Below, piece by piece: positions 9,097 to 17,502 of a DNA stretch of 64,000 bases. Numbering within the stretch: position 1 is the first letter of the stretch; every line of letters starts with the position of its first letter. The notes under the pieces are model-generated. The model was not told the DNA's origin and ran no database searches. It saw only the letters and a list, made by a program, of their open reading frames with translations. Origin of the DNA: Halopseudomonas xiamenensis (GTDB taxonomy: Bacteria > Pseudomonadota > Gammaproteobacteria > Pseudomonadales > Pseudomonadaceae); NCBI RefSeq assembly GCF_014219065.1, contig NZ_JACLGO010000015.1, positions 32,670 to 96,669 of the forward strand, given 5' to 3'. A program made the translations under genes and the position numbers.

Positions 9097-10470
9097 ATGA
9101 AAGCCTTGTACTCTATTGCATGTGGAACCCTCCTTGGTCTCGCGGGCGCGGCTCAAGCCACCGTCGATGCCGCTCAAATCCCAAACCATGACAGTGGGTT
9201 AACCCTCTTTGGCAGTAATCAGGCGGGCAATCACGACGGAACAATACCACCCTATAGTGGTGGCCTGACTCAGGCACCAGCCGACTTCAAACCCGATAGC
9301 GGATTCTGGACCAACCCATTCAAGGATGAAGAACCACTGCTACGCATCGATGCGCAAAATGCTGATCAGTATGCAGACAGGTTGAGTGATGGCCAGCGTC
9401 ATCTGCTGAAACAGTTCCCTACCTATCATCTCAACATCTACCCGACCCATCGGACCGCGGCCTACCCTACGCATGTACTTGAAGCCACCGCCCGCAACGC
9501 GGAGCAGTGCAATACCACCAAAGATAATCTGGCAGTCGAAACAGCATGCCGAGGCGGTCTGCCCTTTCCCGCGCCGGCCAACGGCAACGAGGTCATGTGG
9601 AACCAGTTGCTTGGCTATATAGGGGATACGGCGATCCAGGCTCAGCACAACCGTTCATGGCGAATAGCGCGCAACGGCGCCAGAACCATGACGGCCGACC
9701 AGTCGACCTTCAGTGAGCGCCCTTATTACCAGACAGGACTGGGTGACCGCGATCCTCAGATGTTCTGGCGGACCTACTCGATTACCCAGAGCCCTGCCCG
9801 CAAGGCCGGGGAGATCACCGGTGTGTTCGACTACCTGGACACTGTCAGCAAACCGCGACGGGCCTGGAGCTATACCACCGGCCAACGCAGGGTAAAGCTT
9901 GCTCCGGAATTTGCCTATGACACACCAGTGGCCAGCCTGGGTGGTGGGCTCCTGTTCGATGAACTGTTTCTGTTCTCCGGCAAGATGGATCGCTTTGACT
10001 TCCAGTACAAGGGCGTCAAGGAAATGTATATCCCCTATAACAACTATGACCTGTATACCCCCGCCGGTCAGTGCGACACCGAAGGGCAGTTCGTTGGTTC
10101 GCACATCAATCCCGCTTGTGAGCGCTTCGAACTGCATCGTGTCAGAGTCGTAGAAGCTACCCTCAAGCCCGGCATGCGGCATGCCTATTCAAAGAGGACC
10201 TATTACCTCGACGAGGATCTCAGCGGAGCGGGCATGTTCGACGCTTTTGACCAGAACAGCGACCTGCACCGTGCCCTCTTCAATACCATGATCCAACTCT
10301 ATGATCAGAAAATTCCATGGGCAGTCCGTAGTCATACCTACGATTTCAATAGAGGCATGCTTACCGTACTGGGTGATGCCTACACAGGCGGCTTCAAGGT
10401 CATGCCGGAACCACTCCCTGAGCGCCACCTGAACCCTGAGGCCATCACTGCACGGGAAACCGTGCGCTAA
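9097..10470 (+). CDS. DUF1329 envelope protein, copy 1
   Basis: A predicted exported protein of 457 residues. The ATG at 9097 is preferred because AGGAG at 9086-9090 is 6 nt upstream; the ATG at 9091 abuts it. Residues 1-21 form a signal peptide ending AAQA. DUF1329 hallmarks shared with the copies at 21312, 25594 and 41747 include RRAWSYT.GQRRVKLAPEF (near 260), FDELFLFSGKMDRFD, YIPYNNYDLY, CERFELHRV and YYLDEDLSGAG. The family is found beside DUF1302 porin-like proteins in clusters for hydrophobic substrates and is thought to act in the periplasm or at the outer membrane; its biochemical role is not established. This copy stands alone, with no DUF1302 partner next to it. Confidence 0.88.
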   Translation: MKALYSIACGTLLGLAGAAQATVDAAQIPNHDSGLTLFGSNQAGNHDGTIPPYSGGLTQAPADFKPDSGFWTNPFKDEEPLLRIDAQNADQYADRLSDGQRHLLKQFPTYHLNIYPTHRTAAYPTHVLEATARNAEQCNTTKDNLAVETACRGGLPFPAPANGNEVMWNQLLGYIGDTAIQAQHNRSWRIARNGARTMTADQSTFSERPYYQTGLGDRDPQMFWRTYSITQSPARKAGEITGVFDYLDTVSKPRRAWSYTTGQRRVKLAPEFAYDTPVASLGGGLLFDELFLFSGKMDRFDFQYKGVKEMYIPYNNYDLYTPAGQCDTEGQFVGSHINPACERFELHRVRVVEATLKPGMRHAYSKRTYYLDEDLSGAGMFDAFDQNSDLHRALFNTMIQLYDQKIPWAVRSHTYDFNRGMLTVLGDAYTGGFKVMPEPLPERHLNPEAITARETVR

Positions 10471-10476
10471 CCTGAC

Positions 10477-10509
10477 TCCCCCCTCGCTTCAGGTCAAGTG
10501 AGGGGGGGA
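10477..10509 (+). terminator. Strong stem-loop after DUF1329 copy 1
   Basis: TCCCCCCTCGCTT pairs with AAGTGAGGGGGGA across a 6-nt loop, 12 of 13 pairs. No T-run follows, so it may stabilise the upstream mRNA or attenuate rather than terminate. The fusion gene starts 31 nt further on. Confidence 0.5.
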
Positions 10510-10539
10510 TGAGTCTTGCCACAACCGGAGGAATAAGAA

Positions 10540-11838
10540 ATGGAGCTGATAAAGATCATCGGCCATGCAGGGATTTCCCTGGTCGCGGAAGCCGGCGGCA
10601 ATTCCGACAACCAAGCGGTACTGTTGCTGCACAACCATCAGCAAACCCGCCATGAATGGGCAGCGTTGGCCCGCCGCCTGATGCATACCGGATTCTACGT
10701 TGTATCACTCGACCTGCGCGGTCATGGCGATAGTGGCTGGAATGAAGACTACTCTTTGTCCGCACTGGCGGATGACGTTCATGCCGTATTGCAGACGTTG
10801 CCAGACAAGCCAGTCATTATAGGCTCCGGACTGGGTGGCAAGGCTGCTTTGCTGGCCGCCGGCAGAGAAAATCAGCGATCTGGCATGGATATCATCAGCG
10901 CCATGATCATGATCGATGTTCACAGCCGAAGTGACATACGCCTCGACAAGCAAACGCTCTATCGGGGAGGCCGTGATCTCAAAAACCTTATTGACGAGCT
11001 GAGCAACCATATAGGCGGTGCCAGCAACACATCCATGCTGCATAAATATCTGCGTTTACGAACACCTGGTGTATGGCACTGGCACAGCGACCCTGGTATC
11101 GAGTCGACAGCAGCCGTCAGTACCTGGTCAGATATCGAACTGGAGCAGGTCACGGCTACTCTGGACATTCCAATGCTGCTGGTTCAAGGCGATGAAAGAA
11201 AATGCTGGCTTGAGCAACTGGCCAAGACCATACCCGGAGCAACACTGCTCACACAGCCTGGGACAAGGCAATGGCTGAGCACTTCGGCGGAACTGGATGG
11301 GTTTGATCTCGCGATCCTGCGGTTTATTGAGAGTAGATGCGCTCCTACCTTACCTGCCAGAGCTGATACTCGTCTATTACGCCGCACGCTTGGAGCGTTC
11401 GCCACCGGTGTCACGGTCATTACCACCACCGATGAGCATGGCAAGCCTGTCGGTCTTACTGCCAACTCGTTCACCTCGGTCTCCCTAGATCCACCGCTGG
11501 TATTGTTCTGCATTGACAAGCGTTCTGCCAGCCTAAAGATCTTCGAGAAGAGCCAAGCCTTTGGAATCAACGTACTGAATGCGGATCAGCAGGACATTTC
11601 ACAGCGATTTGCCAGCAGGAACGAAGACCGCTTCGCTGATACACCATGGGAAATGTGGGAGCTCAAAGTGCCCATTATCCAAAACACAGCAGCCAGTTTC
11701 GAGTGTGCAAAACACCATGTTGTCGATGCAGGTGATCACCTAATCTTCCTCGGCCGTGTCCATCATTCTTGGCTCGACTCCCAGCGCTCCCCGCTTCTGT
11801 ACTTCCAGGGTGGCTACCACCATGTACAACGCCATTGA
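10540..11838 (+). CDS. Fusion of a degenerate alpha/beta hydrolase and a flavin reductase
   Basis: A two-domain protein of 432 residues. Residues 1 to about 265 have the alpha/beta-hydrolase layout (VLLLHNH oxyanion region, VVSLDLRGHGDSG, nucleophile elbow near 95-99, VQGDERK near the acid position). The elbow reads GSGLG, placing Gly97 where the Ser nucleophile should be. The usual C-terminal GHW is TRQW, so the catalytic His is also missing. Residues about 278-432 are a complete HpaC/HsaB-like flavin reductase domain (LGAFATGVTVITTT, GLTANSFTSVSLDPPLVL, FGINVL, D..LIFLGRV). The reductase probably supplies reduced flavin to the monooxygenase at 6877; the hydrolase half may be a docking or binding module. 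CCGGAGGA precedes the ATG. Confidence 0.85.
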   Translation: MELIKIIGHAGISLVAEAGGNSDNQAVLLLHNHQQTRHEWAALARRLMHTGFYVVSLDLRGHGDSGWNEDYSLSALADDVHAVLQTLPDKPVIIGSGLGGKAALLAAGRENQRSGMDIISAMIMIDVHSRSDIRLDKQTLYRGGRDLKNLIDELSNHIGGASNTSMLHKYLRLRTPGVWHWHSDPGIESTAAVSTWSDIELEQVTATLDIPMLLVQGDERKCWLEQLAKTIPGATLLTQPGTRQWLSTSAELDGFDLAILRFIESRCAPTLPARADTRLLRRTLGAFATGVTVITTTDEHGKPVGLTANSFTSVSLDPPLVLFCIDKRSASLKIFEKSQAFGINVLNADQQDISQRFASRNEDRFADTPWEMWELKVPIIQNTAASFECAKHHVVDAGDHLIFLGRVHHSWLDSQRSPLLYFQGGYHHVQRH

Positions 11839-11922
11839 CATATACCGGTCAGGCAAAGGCCTTGTCGTGCCTGCCGATTTCTCCGCGCAACCACACGAAA
11901 ACCAGTCACAAAGGACATCATC

Positions 11923-12270
11923 ATGAACGACAGCAAAAAGCTTGAGCACTTTCTCCACGTACAGGTGGAGCACTGGAACAAAGGCGACAAAGAGGGCTTT
12001 CTCGGCTGCTATCGCGACATAGCTGAAAACGGGCTTGATATCGAATATGTGGGGTACCCAAAAGCTGATCCATGGGTAACGCTGAATGCCATGTGGGACC
12101 AGGAACGTGAAAAAATTCGTATCGATATCCTGGCCGCTATTGTTTCAGGCAACGAGGCAGCCTGTCACCATCGGAATAATCGTACTACCGGAGAACCGGC
12201 CACTCATACCATAGAGCTATACAAATTTGAGAATGGTCATCTGAGTGCCCGTTATTTTATTGGCCGATAG
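11923..12270 (+). CDS. SnoaL/NTF2-like protein, copy 1
   Basis: A small 115-residue protein of the cone-shaped NTF2-like fold (helical start, W.KGDK.GFL..Y, then strands ending IELYKFENGHLSARYFIG). It is a clear paralogue of the protein encoded on the opposite strand at 17503-17856: both share NEAACHHRN near the middle and TIELYKF near the end. Such proteins act as isomerases, cyclases or hydrolases, or as ligand carriers. AAGGA precedes the ATG. It lies 84 nt after the fusion gene in the same direction. Confidence 0.75.
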   Translation: MNDSKKLEHFLHVQVEHWNKGDKEGFLGCYRDIAENGLDIEYVGYPKADPWVTLNAMWDQEREKIRIDILAAIVSGNEAACHHRNNRTTGEPATHTIELYKFENGHLSARYFIGR

Positions 12271-12385
12271 CGGCGACAGGCCCCAATCTTTCCCCCTGCA
12301 CTGCGACACCAACCATAGTGCGGGGGCTAGCCGGGCCTCATAACCGGCTTCAATTTGTAGAACCCACCTAACAAAATATTCTTTA

Positions 12386-12404
12386 TGCGAAATCACATTC
12401 TGGA
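12386..12404. promoter_or_regulatory. Degenerate copy of the TGCAGAA-N5-TTCTGCA palindrome
   Basis: TGCGAAA-N5-TTCTGGA has the same 5-nt spacing as the sites at 15100 and 20946 and shares the preceding ATTCTTTATGC context with the 15100 site. It lies about 90 nt upstream of the Bcr/CflA exporter gene. Confidence 0.35.
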
Positions 12405-12493
12405 TTAAAACCGATCACCCTGCTAATCTGCATGTCCCCAACAGAGTGACTAGGTAACAATGCTACTCACAAACTTCCCCCTCAGTAGAATCC

Positions 12494-13732
12494 ATGAATA
12501 GTTCTGGATCCACGCCATTTTTTCCTCGCTGGCTGTTTTTGCTGGCGATGCTTACGGCCCTCTCCCCTCTGTCCGTTGACTTGTATCTACCGGCTTTTCC
12601 AGCAATTGCTCAGAGCCTGGGTGTTCAGTCTGCTGACGTGCAGATAACCCTTGCCGTCTTTCTATTCGGGATGTCCGTAGGACAACTTGTTTACGGCCCC
12701 TTGAGTGATCGCTACGGACGCAAGCCACCGCTCTATTTTGGTCTCGCGCTCTTCTTGCTTGCCTCCTTCGGGTGCATGCTTGCCACAGACCTGGCGACTT
12801 TGACCGTAGCCCGGTTTTTCCAGGCCCTGGGCGGCAGCGCGGGCGTGGTTGTCAGTCGCGCAGTCATCCGCGACCGCACTACTACAGCACAGGCTGCCTG
12901 GGCCTTCTCGATGCTGATGCTGGCACTGGGACTGGCCCCTATTCTCGCCCCCGTCGCTGGCAGCCTGTTGTTGAAGGTTATGGGCTGGCGGGAGATATTT
13001 GCCATTCTGGGGATTGCCGGCACGATTCTGCTGCTGGCAGTGCACTTCAGTATGCGCGAAACGCTGTCCAGACACACCGCAGAGCGCCTTGGTGTGGCGG
13101 GCACATTCAAACGCTACGCCGATCTATTCCGCGACCGGCAGTTCATCATGTATGTGCTTATCATTGCCCTGCCCTTCGGCGCGATGTTCGCCTACGTCGC
13201 GGGTGCTCCGTACGTGATCATTGAACTCTACGAGGTGCCCGCCGTGCATTTCGGCTGGCTCTTCGGGCTGAATGCGTTCGGCATGATTGCGGGCTCCCAG
13301 TTCAATGCCCGGGTGGTAGCACGCTTCGGCCCGGCTGCATTATTGAATGCCATTCTCTGGCCGCCATTCCTGGCAGCGCTGGTCGCTCTCACAGCCACCT
13401 TGGCAGGATACGCTTCCTTACCGCTGCTGATGGCCTGCTTCTTCGTATACATGTTCTCCATGGGTATGTTGTCGCCTAATGCAGTAGCACTGGCCATGGC
13501 CAGTCAGGGTCATCGCGCAGGATCGGCGTCTGCAGTTATAGGTGCCGTACAGTTTCTCTTTGGTACCTTGGGTGCCGTTGCGGTGAGCGTCTGGGTCATG
13601 CCCAGCGCAATACCCTTGACGGGAGTCATGGTGATAATGATGGGCACCAGCCTGCTCATCCATCATTTCGGCCATCGCCACAACATTCTCATTCTGCACG
13701 GCTCAGACATCGAGCCGTCGGCCCTGAAATAG
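12494..13732 (+). CDS. Bcr/CflA-family multidrug MFS exporter
   Basis: A 412-residue proton-coupled exporter with about 12 membrane helices. The family pattern is clear: LTALSPLSVDLYLPAFPAIA in helix 1, GQLVYGPLSDRYGRKPPLY at the loop 2-3 motif (near residues 62-80) and ...FQALGGSAGVVVSRAVIRD in helix 4-5. Such proteins expel drugs and small toxic compounds, so efflux of a pathway intermediate is plausible. The ribosome binding site is poor (CAGTAG), and the next in-frame ATG is too far inside helix 1. It is followed by a broken CoA-transferase/SDR region. The fragment at 6658 is a relic of a close relative. Confidence 0.92.
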   Translation: MNSSGSTPFFPRWLFLLAMLTALSPLSVDLYLPAFPAIAQSLGVQSADVQITLAVFLFGMSVGQLVYGPLSDRYGRKPPLYFGLALFLLASFGCMLATDLATLTVARFFQALGGSAGVVVSRAVIRDRTTTAQAAWAFSMLMLALGLAPILAPVAGSLLLKVMGWREIFAILGIAGTILLLAVHFSMRETLSRHTAERLGVAGTFKRYADLFRDRQFIMYVLIIALPFGAMFAYVAGAPYVIIELYEVPAVHFGWLFGLNAFGMIAGSQFNARVVARFGPAALLNAILWPPFLAALVALTATLAGYASLPLLMACFFVYMFSMGMLSPNAVALAMASQGHRAGSASAVIGAVQFLFGTLGAVAVSVWVMPSAIPLTGVMVIMMGTSLLIHHFGHRHNILILHGSDIEPSALK

Positions 13733-13849
13733 GAGGCAAAACTGACTGGCACTTGCAGTGGCCCGGCGAAGTGAACAAATCAGTCGGGTATCACAACAGT
13801 CCATTCAAGCGTTCTTCACTGGACAACAACAAGACATCTTGAGGTGCTT

Positions 13850-14327
13850 ATGAATGAATCAACGTTGCATGGGCTGCGTGTCGTCAGCCTGGGTTCAGGC
13901 ATCGCAAGCGCTGCGGCGGGTTTGCAGCTTTGCGAGGCGGGCGCGGAGGTGATCCTGGTCGAGCCGCCTGGCAATCCGGCTCGACAGGAGCAGGCGCTGT
14001 TTGCTGTGCTTAATCGGGGTAAACGCAGCGTCATCTTGGATATCAACGAGCCAAAGGGACAGCAGCGACTCGAACAGCTGCTGACATCCGCCGACGTATT
14101 CATCCACGAGTTCAGCCCGAAAGTAGCAGGCACGCTGGGGCTTGACGATGCCCAGTTGGCGCAGCGCTTCCCGGGTCTAATCGTTGCAGCCATTACCGGC
14201 TGGCCAAACAAACATCCGTTGGCTGAAGCAAAGGCACGTGAAACGCTGGTGCTGGCGCGGCTTGGCCTGCTCGATGAACAGCCAGGCCACCGTGAAGGGC
14301 CAGTATTCGTGCGCATGCCGTTTGCCA
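13850..14327 (+). pseudogene. Family III CoA-transferase (CaiB/BaiF), N-terminal fragment
   Basis: From an ATG at 13850 (GAGG 5 nt upstream) the frame encodes about 155 residues of a family III acyl-CoA transferase: LRVVSLGSGIASAAAGLQL, GAEVILVEPPG, LNRGKRSVILD, ADVFIHEFSP and finally PVFVRMPFA. Full-length members have about 380-420 residues, so more than half is missing, including much of the CoA-binding domain. At about 14320-14328 the homology stops and SDR sequence begins in another frame; the original frame runs on to a stop at 14380. The catalytic Asp region of intact enzymes lies in the missing part. It is a deletion remnant, not a working enzyme. Confidence 0.8.
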
Positions 14328-14855
14328 AGTCTGGACGTGCTGGTCAATGCTGCCGGAATAGCGCCCAACGCCACTGCTGAAGAAATCACCTTGGACGAGT
14401 GGGAACAGGTATTCGCGGTAAACACCCGCGGCACCTTTCTGACCAACCGCGCGGCATTCAAGCGTATGCGACAAGATGGCGGGCGGATCATCAACTTCGC
14501 CTCGGCAGCCGGCGTGGGCGGTCAGCCTGGCAAGGCGCACTATGCCGCCAGCAAGGGCGCAGTCCTAGCATGGACGCGCACCGTCGCACGCGAGTGGGGC
14601 CCGCACGGCATTACCGTTAACGCCATCGCTCCGGCGATGTGGACGCCGATGTACGACGCCACCCGCGCCAGCATGAGCGAGATCCAGCTCAAACAGCACG
14701 ATGCAATTATGGCTAGCCTGATTCCCATTGGCGGCCAACTTGGTGACGCCTCCTGTGACCTGGCACCGATGCTGGTCTTTCTCGCAGGCGAAGGGTCACG
14801 TTTCATAACCGGCCAGACCCTGGTGGTTGACGGCGGCATGTTGATGCTGAGTTGA
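14328..14855 (+). pseudogene. SDR oxidoreductase fragment lacking the Rossmann N-terminus
   Basis: The frame encodes about 175 residues of a classical SDR beginning at SLDVLVNAAG (the NAG motif, normally near residue 85). It continues through FASAAGVGG, the active site YAASK, ITVNAIAPAMWTP and the C-terminal FITGQTLVVDGG. The first 80 or so residues with the TGxxxGxG cofactor site are absent. The join with the CoA-transferase fragment is out of frame and without a start site, which argues for one deletion that removed the end of one gene and the beginning of the next. The surviving sequence is well conserved, so the deletion may be recent. Confidence 0.8.
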
Positions 14856-14919
14856 CACCACGATCGAATACAGATGTCTGGTCAAGCTTGACTTCGGCGG
14901 TCTGGTTACGCCGCTTCAT

Positions 14920-14946
14920 TGCCCCTCGCAGGAGGGGCAGATTTTA
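14920..14946 (+). terminator. Rho-independent-type terminator after the SDR fragment
   Basis: TGCCCCTC pairs perfectly with GAGGGGCA across a GCAG loop and is followed by GATTTTA. Confidence 0.6.
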
Positions 14947-14958
14947 CCTGGAGTAAAA
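14942..14958. promoter_or_regulatory. Palindrome TTTTAC-N5-GTAAAA (candidate operator)
   Basis: TTTTACCTGGAGTAAAA is followed by CGATT. The site at 20865-20885 has the same half-sites and the same CGATT flank. A second small inverted repeat, ACGATT/AATCGT, overlaps its right edge. Confidence 0.45.
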
Positions 14959-15099
14959 CGATTCATTCAATCGTCTTGTTGCAGCGCCTTCCCCTCGCCA
15001 CAATGCGCATGCCGCGCCACAGCCCGCGCCACACCTGACCTGCAGCAGTAACCATACCCTGTCTGCATGCCCTCTCCTCCAACTTACTCTAATTCTTTA

Positions 15100-15118
15100 T
15101 GCAGAACCAAATTCTGCA
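15100..15118. promoter_or_regulatory. Perfect palindrome TGCAGAA-N5-TTCTGCA (candidate operator)
   Basis: A 7-bp inverted repeat with a 5-nt spacer. 23 nt downstream is TGCTAGCTT, which could be an extended -10. The site at 20946 has the same layout with 22 nt between palindrome and TGCTAG. Confidence 0.5.
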
Positions 15119-15226
15119 ACGTAGATTATCACTCATTGTTCTGCTAGCTTCAGGGCATGCAATAAACAAGCGAACAGAGCACTTGTCAGTGTGGGTTTAA
15201 TAACAAAAACAAAAGGTTAAATTCTA

Positions 15227-15379
15227 ATGAGCCATACAAAACGGCTTTACACGGGTAGCGCGAATCGCCGCGTCGTCATGTACCGCACGCTGGACAGCTC
15301 AACGCTGGAATGCATTCGTTTCTGCGACCAATTCTTCCGTACCCTGCTGCGACCAATAACCAGCAACAAACAAACCTGA
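15227..15379 (+). CDS. Possible 50-residue leader ORF
   Basis: MSHTKRLYTG at the start, then a basic sequence ending ITSNKQT. It starts 12 nt after an A-rich tract (AACAAAAACAAAAGG) with only AGG as a ribosome binding site and stops 24 nt before the start of the next gene. I recognise no family; it may be a leader peptide or chance. Confidence 0.2.
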   Translation: MSHTKRLYTGSANRRVVMYRTLDSSTLECIRFCDQFFRTLLRPITSNKQT

Positions 15380-15403
15380 CCATCACCAACCATGAGAGAG
15401 ACT

Positions 15404-16435
15404 ATGCGACATTTTATAGAGGTTCCTGAACGCGGCGACTTTGCTTTTCAGCAACTGGTAGGTCCACACAAGGTAACCGGACCGGCAATGGCTGGCGAAA
15501 GAGGATTCTTCGGACTGCAGTTGAGCAAGAGCGCTCCTTTTGGCTCAGTGCGCGACGAAGAAGGCAACATCTATTCCTTTGTGCGCTCCATCCTGGCGCC
15601 CAGTGGCACACCCAATCCGACAAAGTTCATTTATCAGTCCAACCATATAGATGGCAAGCACATACGTATGGATCAGGAGCGGATGGCCGCCCAGGCATTG
15701 ACTCCACGACCTGTCCAGACACTCGAAGGCGATACCGTACGCTGGTCCAGCCAGCCGGACGAACCAGGCAATGCCTGGGAACTCACCGCATCCAGCGAGC
15801 GGTTAACCTGGAAGGAAGAGGGATTGTTCGAACTCGAAGGCAAGCTGATCGGCTCTGGCATGCAATGGTATATCCCGGGCGTAGAATGGGGCACTTTCTA
15901 CGTTTCCCAATTATGGGATCTCAAAGGTACATGCGAAGGGCGGCCGGTTAAAGGCGCGATGGCCCTGGATCAGATGTACATGGCCGAAGGCGGCGCCATT
16001 CATTTCAAGAAAGACCTCGTTGTAAACAATAACATGCACGTTATCTGGTGGACATTCGTAACTATGTACAAGGACGGTACGTGGGATGCCGGATCCTTCA
16101 TGGTCGGACACGATAACCTGGGTTATGCCATTCTGATGAACGAAAAAGGTGAGATACGCACCACCACGGACATTGAAGGAACGACGGTTCACAAGGACGG
16201 CAGCTACTTCCTGGAATCCGCCCATATCATTCTCGAGGGCGAGGAAAAATGGGAGTTCCTACCGGATCCCAAGGGTGAAATGATCGACTTCGTCGGCGGC
16301 TTCCCGATCACAGCCCAGCAGGAAGGACGGTGGCGCCGGGTGGGCGACACCCGCGAGCCTGATCGCTGGTTGGCCTGGGGCGAGTCGGATCGTCGCAACG
16401 GCTCCGCACGCAACGTGAGAGGTGCGGATCTATAA
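15404..16435 (+). CDS. Unassigned protein, predicted beta-rich (possibly lipocalin/CrtC-like)
   Basis: A 343-residue protein without a signal peptide or membrane helix. I do not recognise it with confidence. It is rich in alternating hydrophobic and aromatic segments (MQWYIPGVEWGTFYVSQLWD, HVIWWTFVTMYKDGTWDAG), and the two-part architecture resembles the AttH/CrtC lipocalin-like group, whose members act on isoprenoids or bind lipids. The ATG at 15404 is preferred over 15392 because GAGAGAG lies just upstream of it. It is convergent with the methyltransferase gene. Its neighbours (P450, phytoene-desaturase-like oxidoreductase) fit an isoprenoid-like substrate, but that is inference. Confidence 0.55.
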   Translation: MRHFIEVPERGDFAFQQLVGPHKVTGPAMAGERGFFGLQLSKSAPFGSVRDEEGNIYSFVRSILAPSGTPNPTKFIYQSNHIDGKHIRMDQERMAAQALTPRPVQTLEGDTVRWSSQPDEPGNAWELTASSERLTWKEEGLFELEGKLIGSGMQWYIPGVEWGTFYVSQLWDLKGTCEGRPVKGAMALDQMYMAEGGAIHFKKDLVVNNNMHVIWWTFVTMYKDGTWDAGSFMVGHDNLGYAILMNEKGEIRTTTDIEGTTVHKDGSYFLESAHIILEGEEKWEFLPDPKGEMIDFVGGFPITAQQEGRWRRVGDTREPDRWLAWGESDRRNGSARNVRGADL

Positions 16436-16446
16436 CTCGGCAAATG

Positions 16447-16532
16447 GCGCACCGGCATCTATTCCTGACGGACATGACCCGGTGGCGCCGACGGCGTATC
16501 TCACTATCGAGCGGACTCAGACACTCCGCTCG
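16447..16532. terminator. Two hairpins between convergent genes
   Basis: GGCGCACCGG pairs imperfectly with CCGGTGGCGCC (16447-16487), and CGAGCGGA pairs perfectly with TCCGCTCG (16508-16532) over the last codons of the methyltransferase gene. No T-run is present. Confidence 0.35.
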
Positions 16533-17323
16533 AACACCCAAGTCTGGGATCTAACGTGGCAAAGCCGGAAACCCTGACCCATTATCGTGTTGACCACGCT
16601 GACGGTAGCTACATCGCCAATTTCAGGGGTATGGAGCTCGACCATGATCAAGCGCAGGTCATCGGGCAGCTTGTGCGGCAACAGCCCCACCTCTGCACCC
16701 TCGATATCTAGCACGAGAACGCTGGGGCGAATGCTCTCTAACAGGTCGGAAATTCTCGCAACCTCAGTCTCGACTGGCTCTCCAGACCCATGATCCAGCA
16801 CCGAACTCCACCAGTATTCATCTTGCACGCGAAGCGTCAGCATCTCGCCTGAGAAGTCGTCGGCTACCACGGCCGCTGCAATCAGCTGACATTCGTGTCC
16901 ATTCAGCCGAACGTTCTGTCGGATGATGTCGTGCATCACCTCGTTGGGCTCGACTATGGTGACCGGATTACCCGAATGAATGGCCGCCAGCGAACCAGTT
17001 ATGCCCGCCCCGCCGCCGCACTCCAGCACCCTGTCCCCAGGCATGACCAATTTCTCGATCAGTTCAAGATCGGCCTCCTCATAATCGCCCATCGCAAAAT
17101 AGTAAGCCATGCGTGCGCTGCCCCCCTTTGCCACCTGCATCTTCAACGGGCGCAACGGGTGCTCCAATACTTCAGGCTCGCCCAAACTATCGAGCCATGT
17201 ACCTATACGTTCGATCTGCTCCAGATCGTCCGGCTGATCCTTCGGCCAGACGTTCAGACCTCGCTGTGAGACGATCTGCCGACGCTCTTGTATGCGCCAG
17301 TCTTCCACGAGTTGTTTGATCAT
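16517..17323 (-). CDS. FkbM-family SAM-dependent methyltransferase
   Basis: A 268-residue class I methyltransferase. Motif I is VLECGGGAGITGSL near residues 99-112, followed by the acidic strand end VTIVEPNE near residue 125. The FkbM hallmark VLVLDIEGAEVGLL lies near residue 205-218. The family O-methylates polyketides, sugars and other hydroxyl groups. AGGA precedes the ATG. It is the distal gene of a minus-strand set with a SnoaL-like protein, P450 and FAD oxidoreductase, so it could methylate a hydroxyl or carboxyl created by the P450. O-methylation inside a catabolic cluster is unusual and may serve detoxification. Confidence 0.85.
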   Translation of the reverse strand: MIKQLVEDWRIQERRQIVSQRGLNVWPKDQPDDLEQIERIGTWLDSLGEPEVLEHPLRPLKMQVAKGGSARMAYYFAMGDYEEADLELIEKLVMPGDRVLECGGGAGITGSLAAIHSGNPVTIVEPNEVMHDIIRQNVRLNGHECQLIAAAVVADDFSGEMLTLRVQDEYWWSSVLDHGSGEPVETEVARISDLLESIRPSVLVLDIEGAEVGLLPHKLPDDLRLIMVELHTPEIGDVATVSVVNTIMGQGFRLCHVRSQTWVFERSV

Positions 17324-17502
17324 AGGGAATATCCTGGATGAAATTGCTCGCCCGAGTTTTTGGGGGGAGTACGCAAACGGCAGATAACCATAAAGTAGAG
17401 CTGAGCGCGCATTTGTGCGCAGCCTGGTACGCCAACATATGCCAGATACCAGGAAACCGCAGTGTTAGCTGCGGTTTCCTAGAGTTCAGACTGGACCACC
17501 CA

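Larger units (their letters stand above)
14856..15403. other. Long intergenic region with regulatory signals
   Basis: This 548-nt stretch holds a hairpin terminator (14920-14939), a palindrome (14942-14958), a TGCAGAA palindrome (15100-15118), a TGCTAGCTT -10-like element at 15142 and a possible 50-codon leader (15227-15379). No other gene was seen. Confidence 0.6.

Noticed and set aside
13850..14855. Programmed frameshift producing a CoA-transferase/SDR fusion
   Set aside because: Both halves lack essential domains, there is no slippery sequence at the join, and a single deletion explains it.
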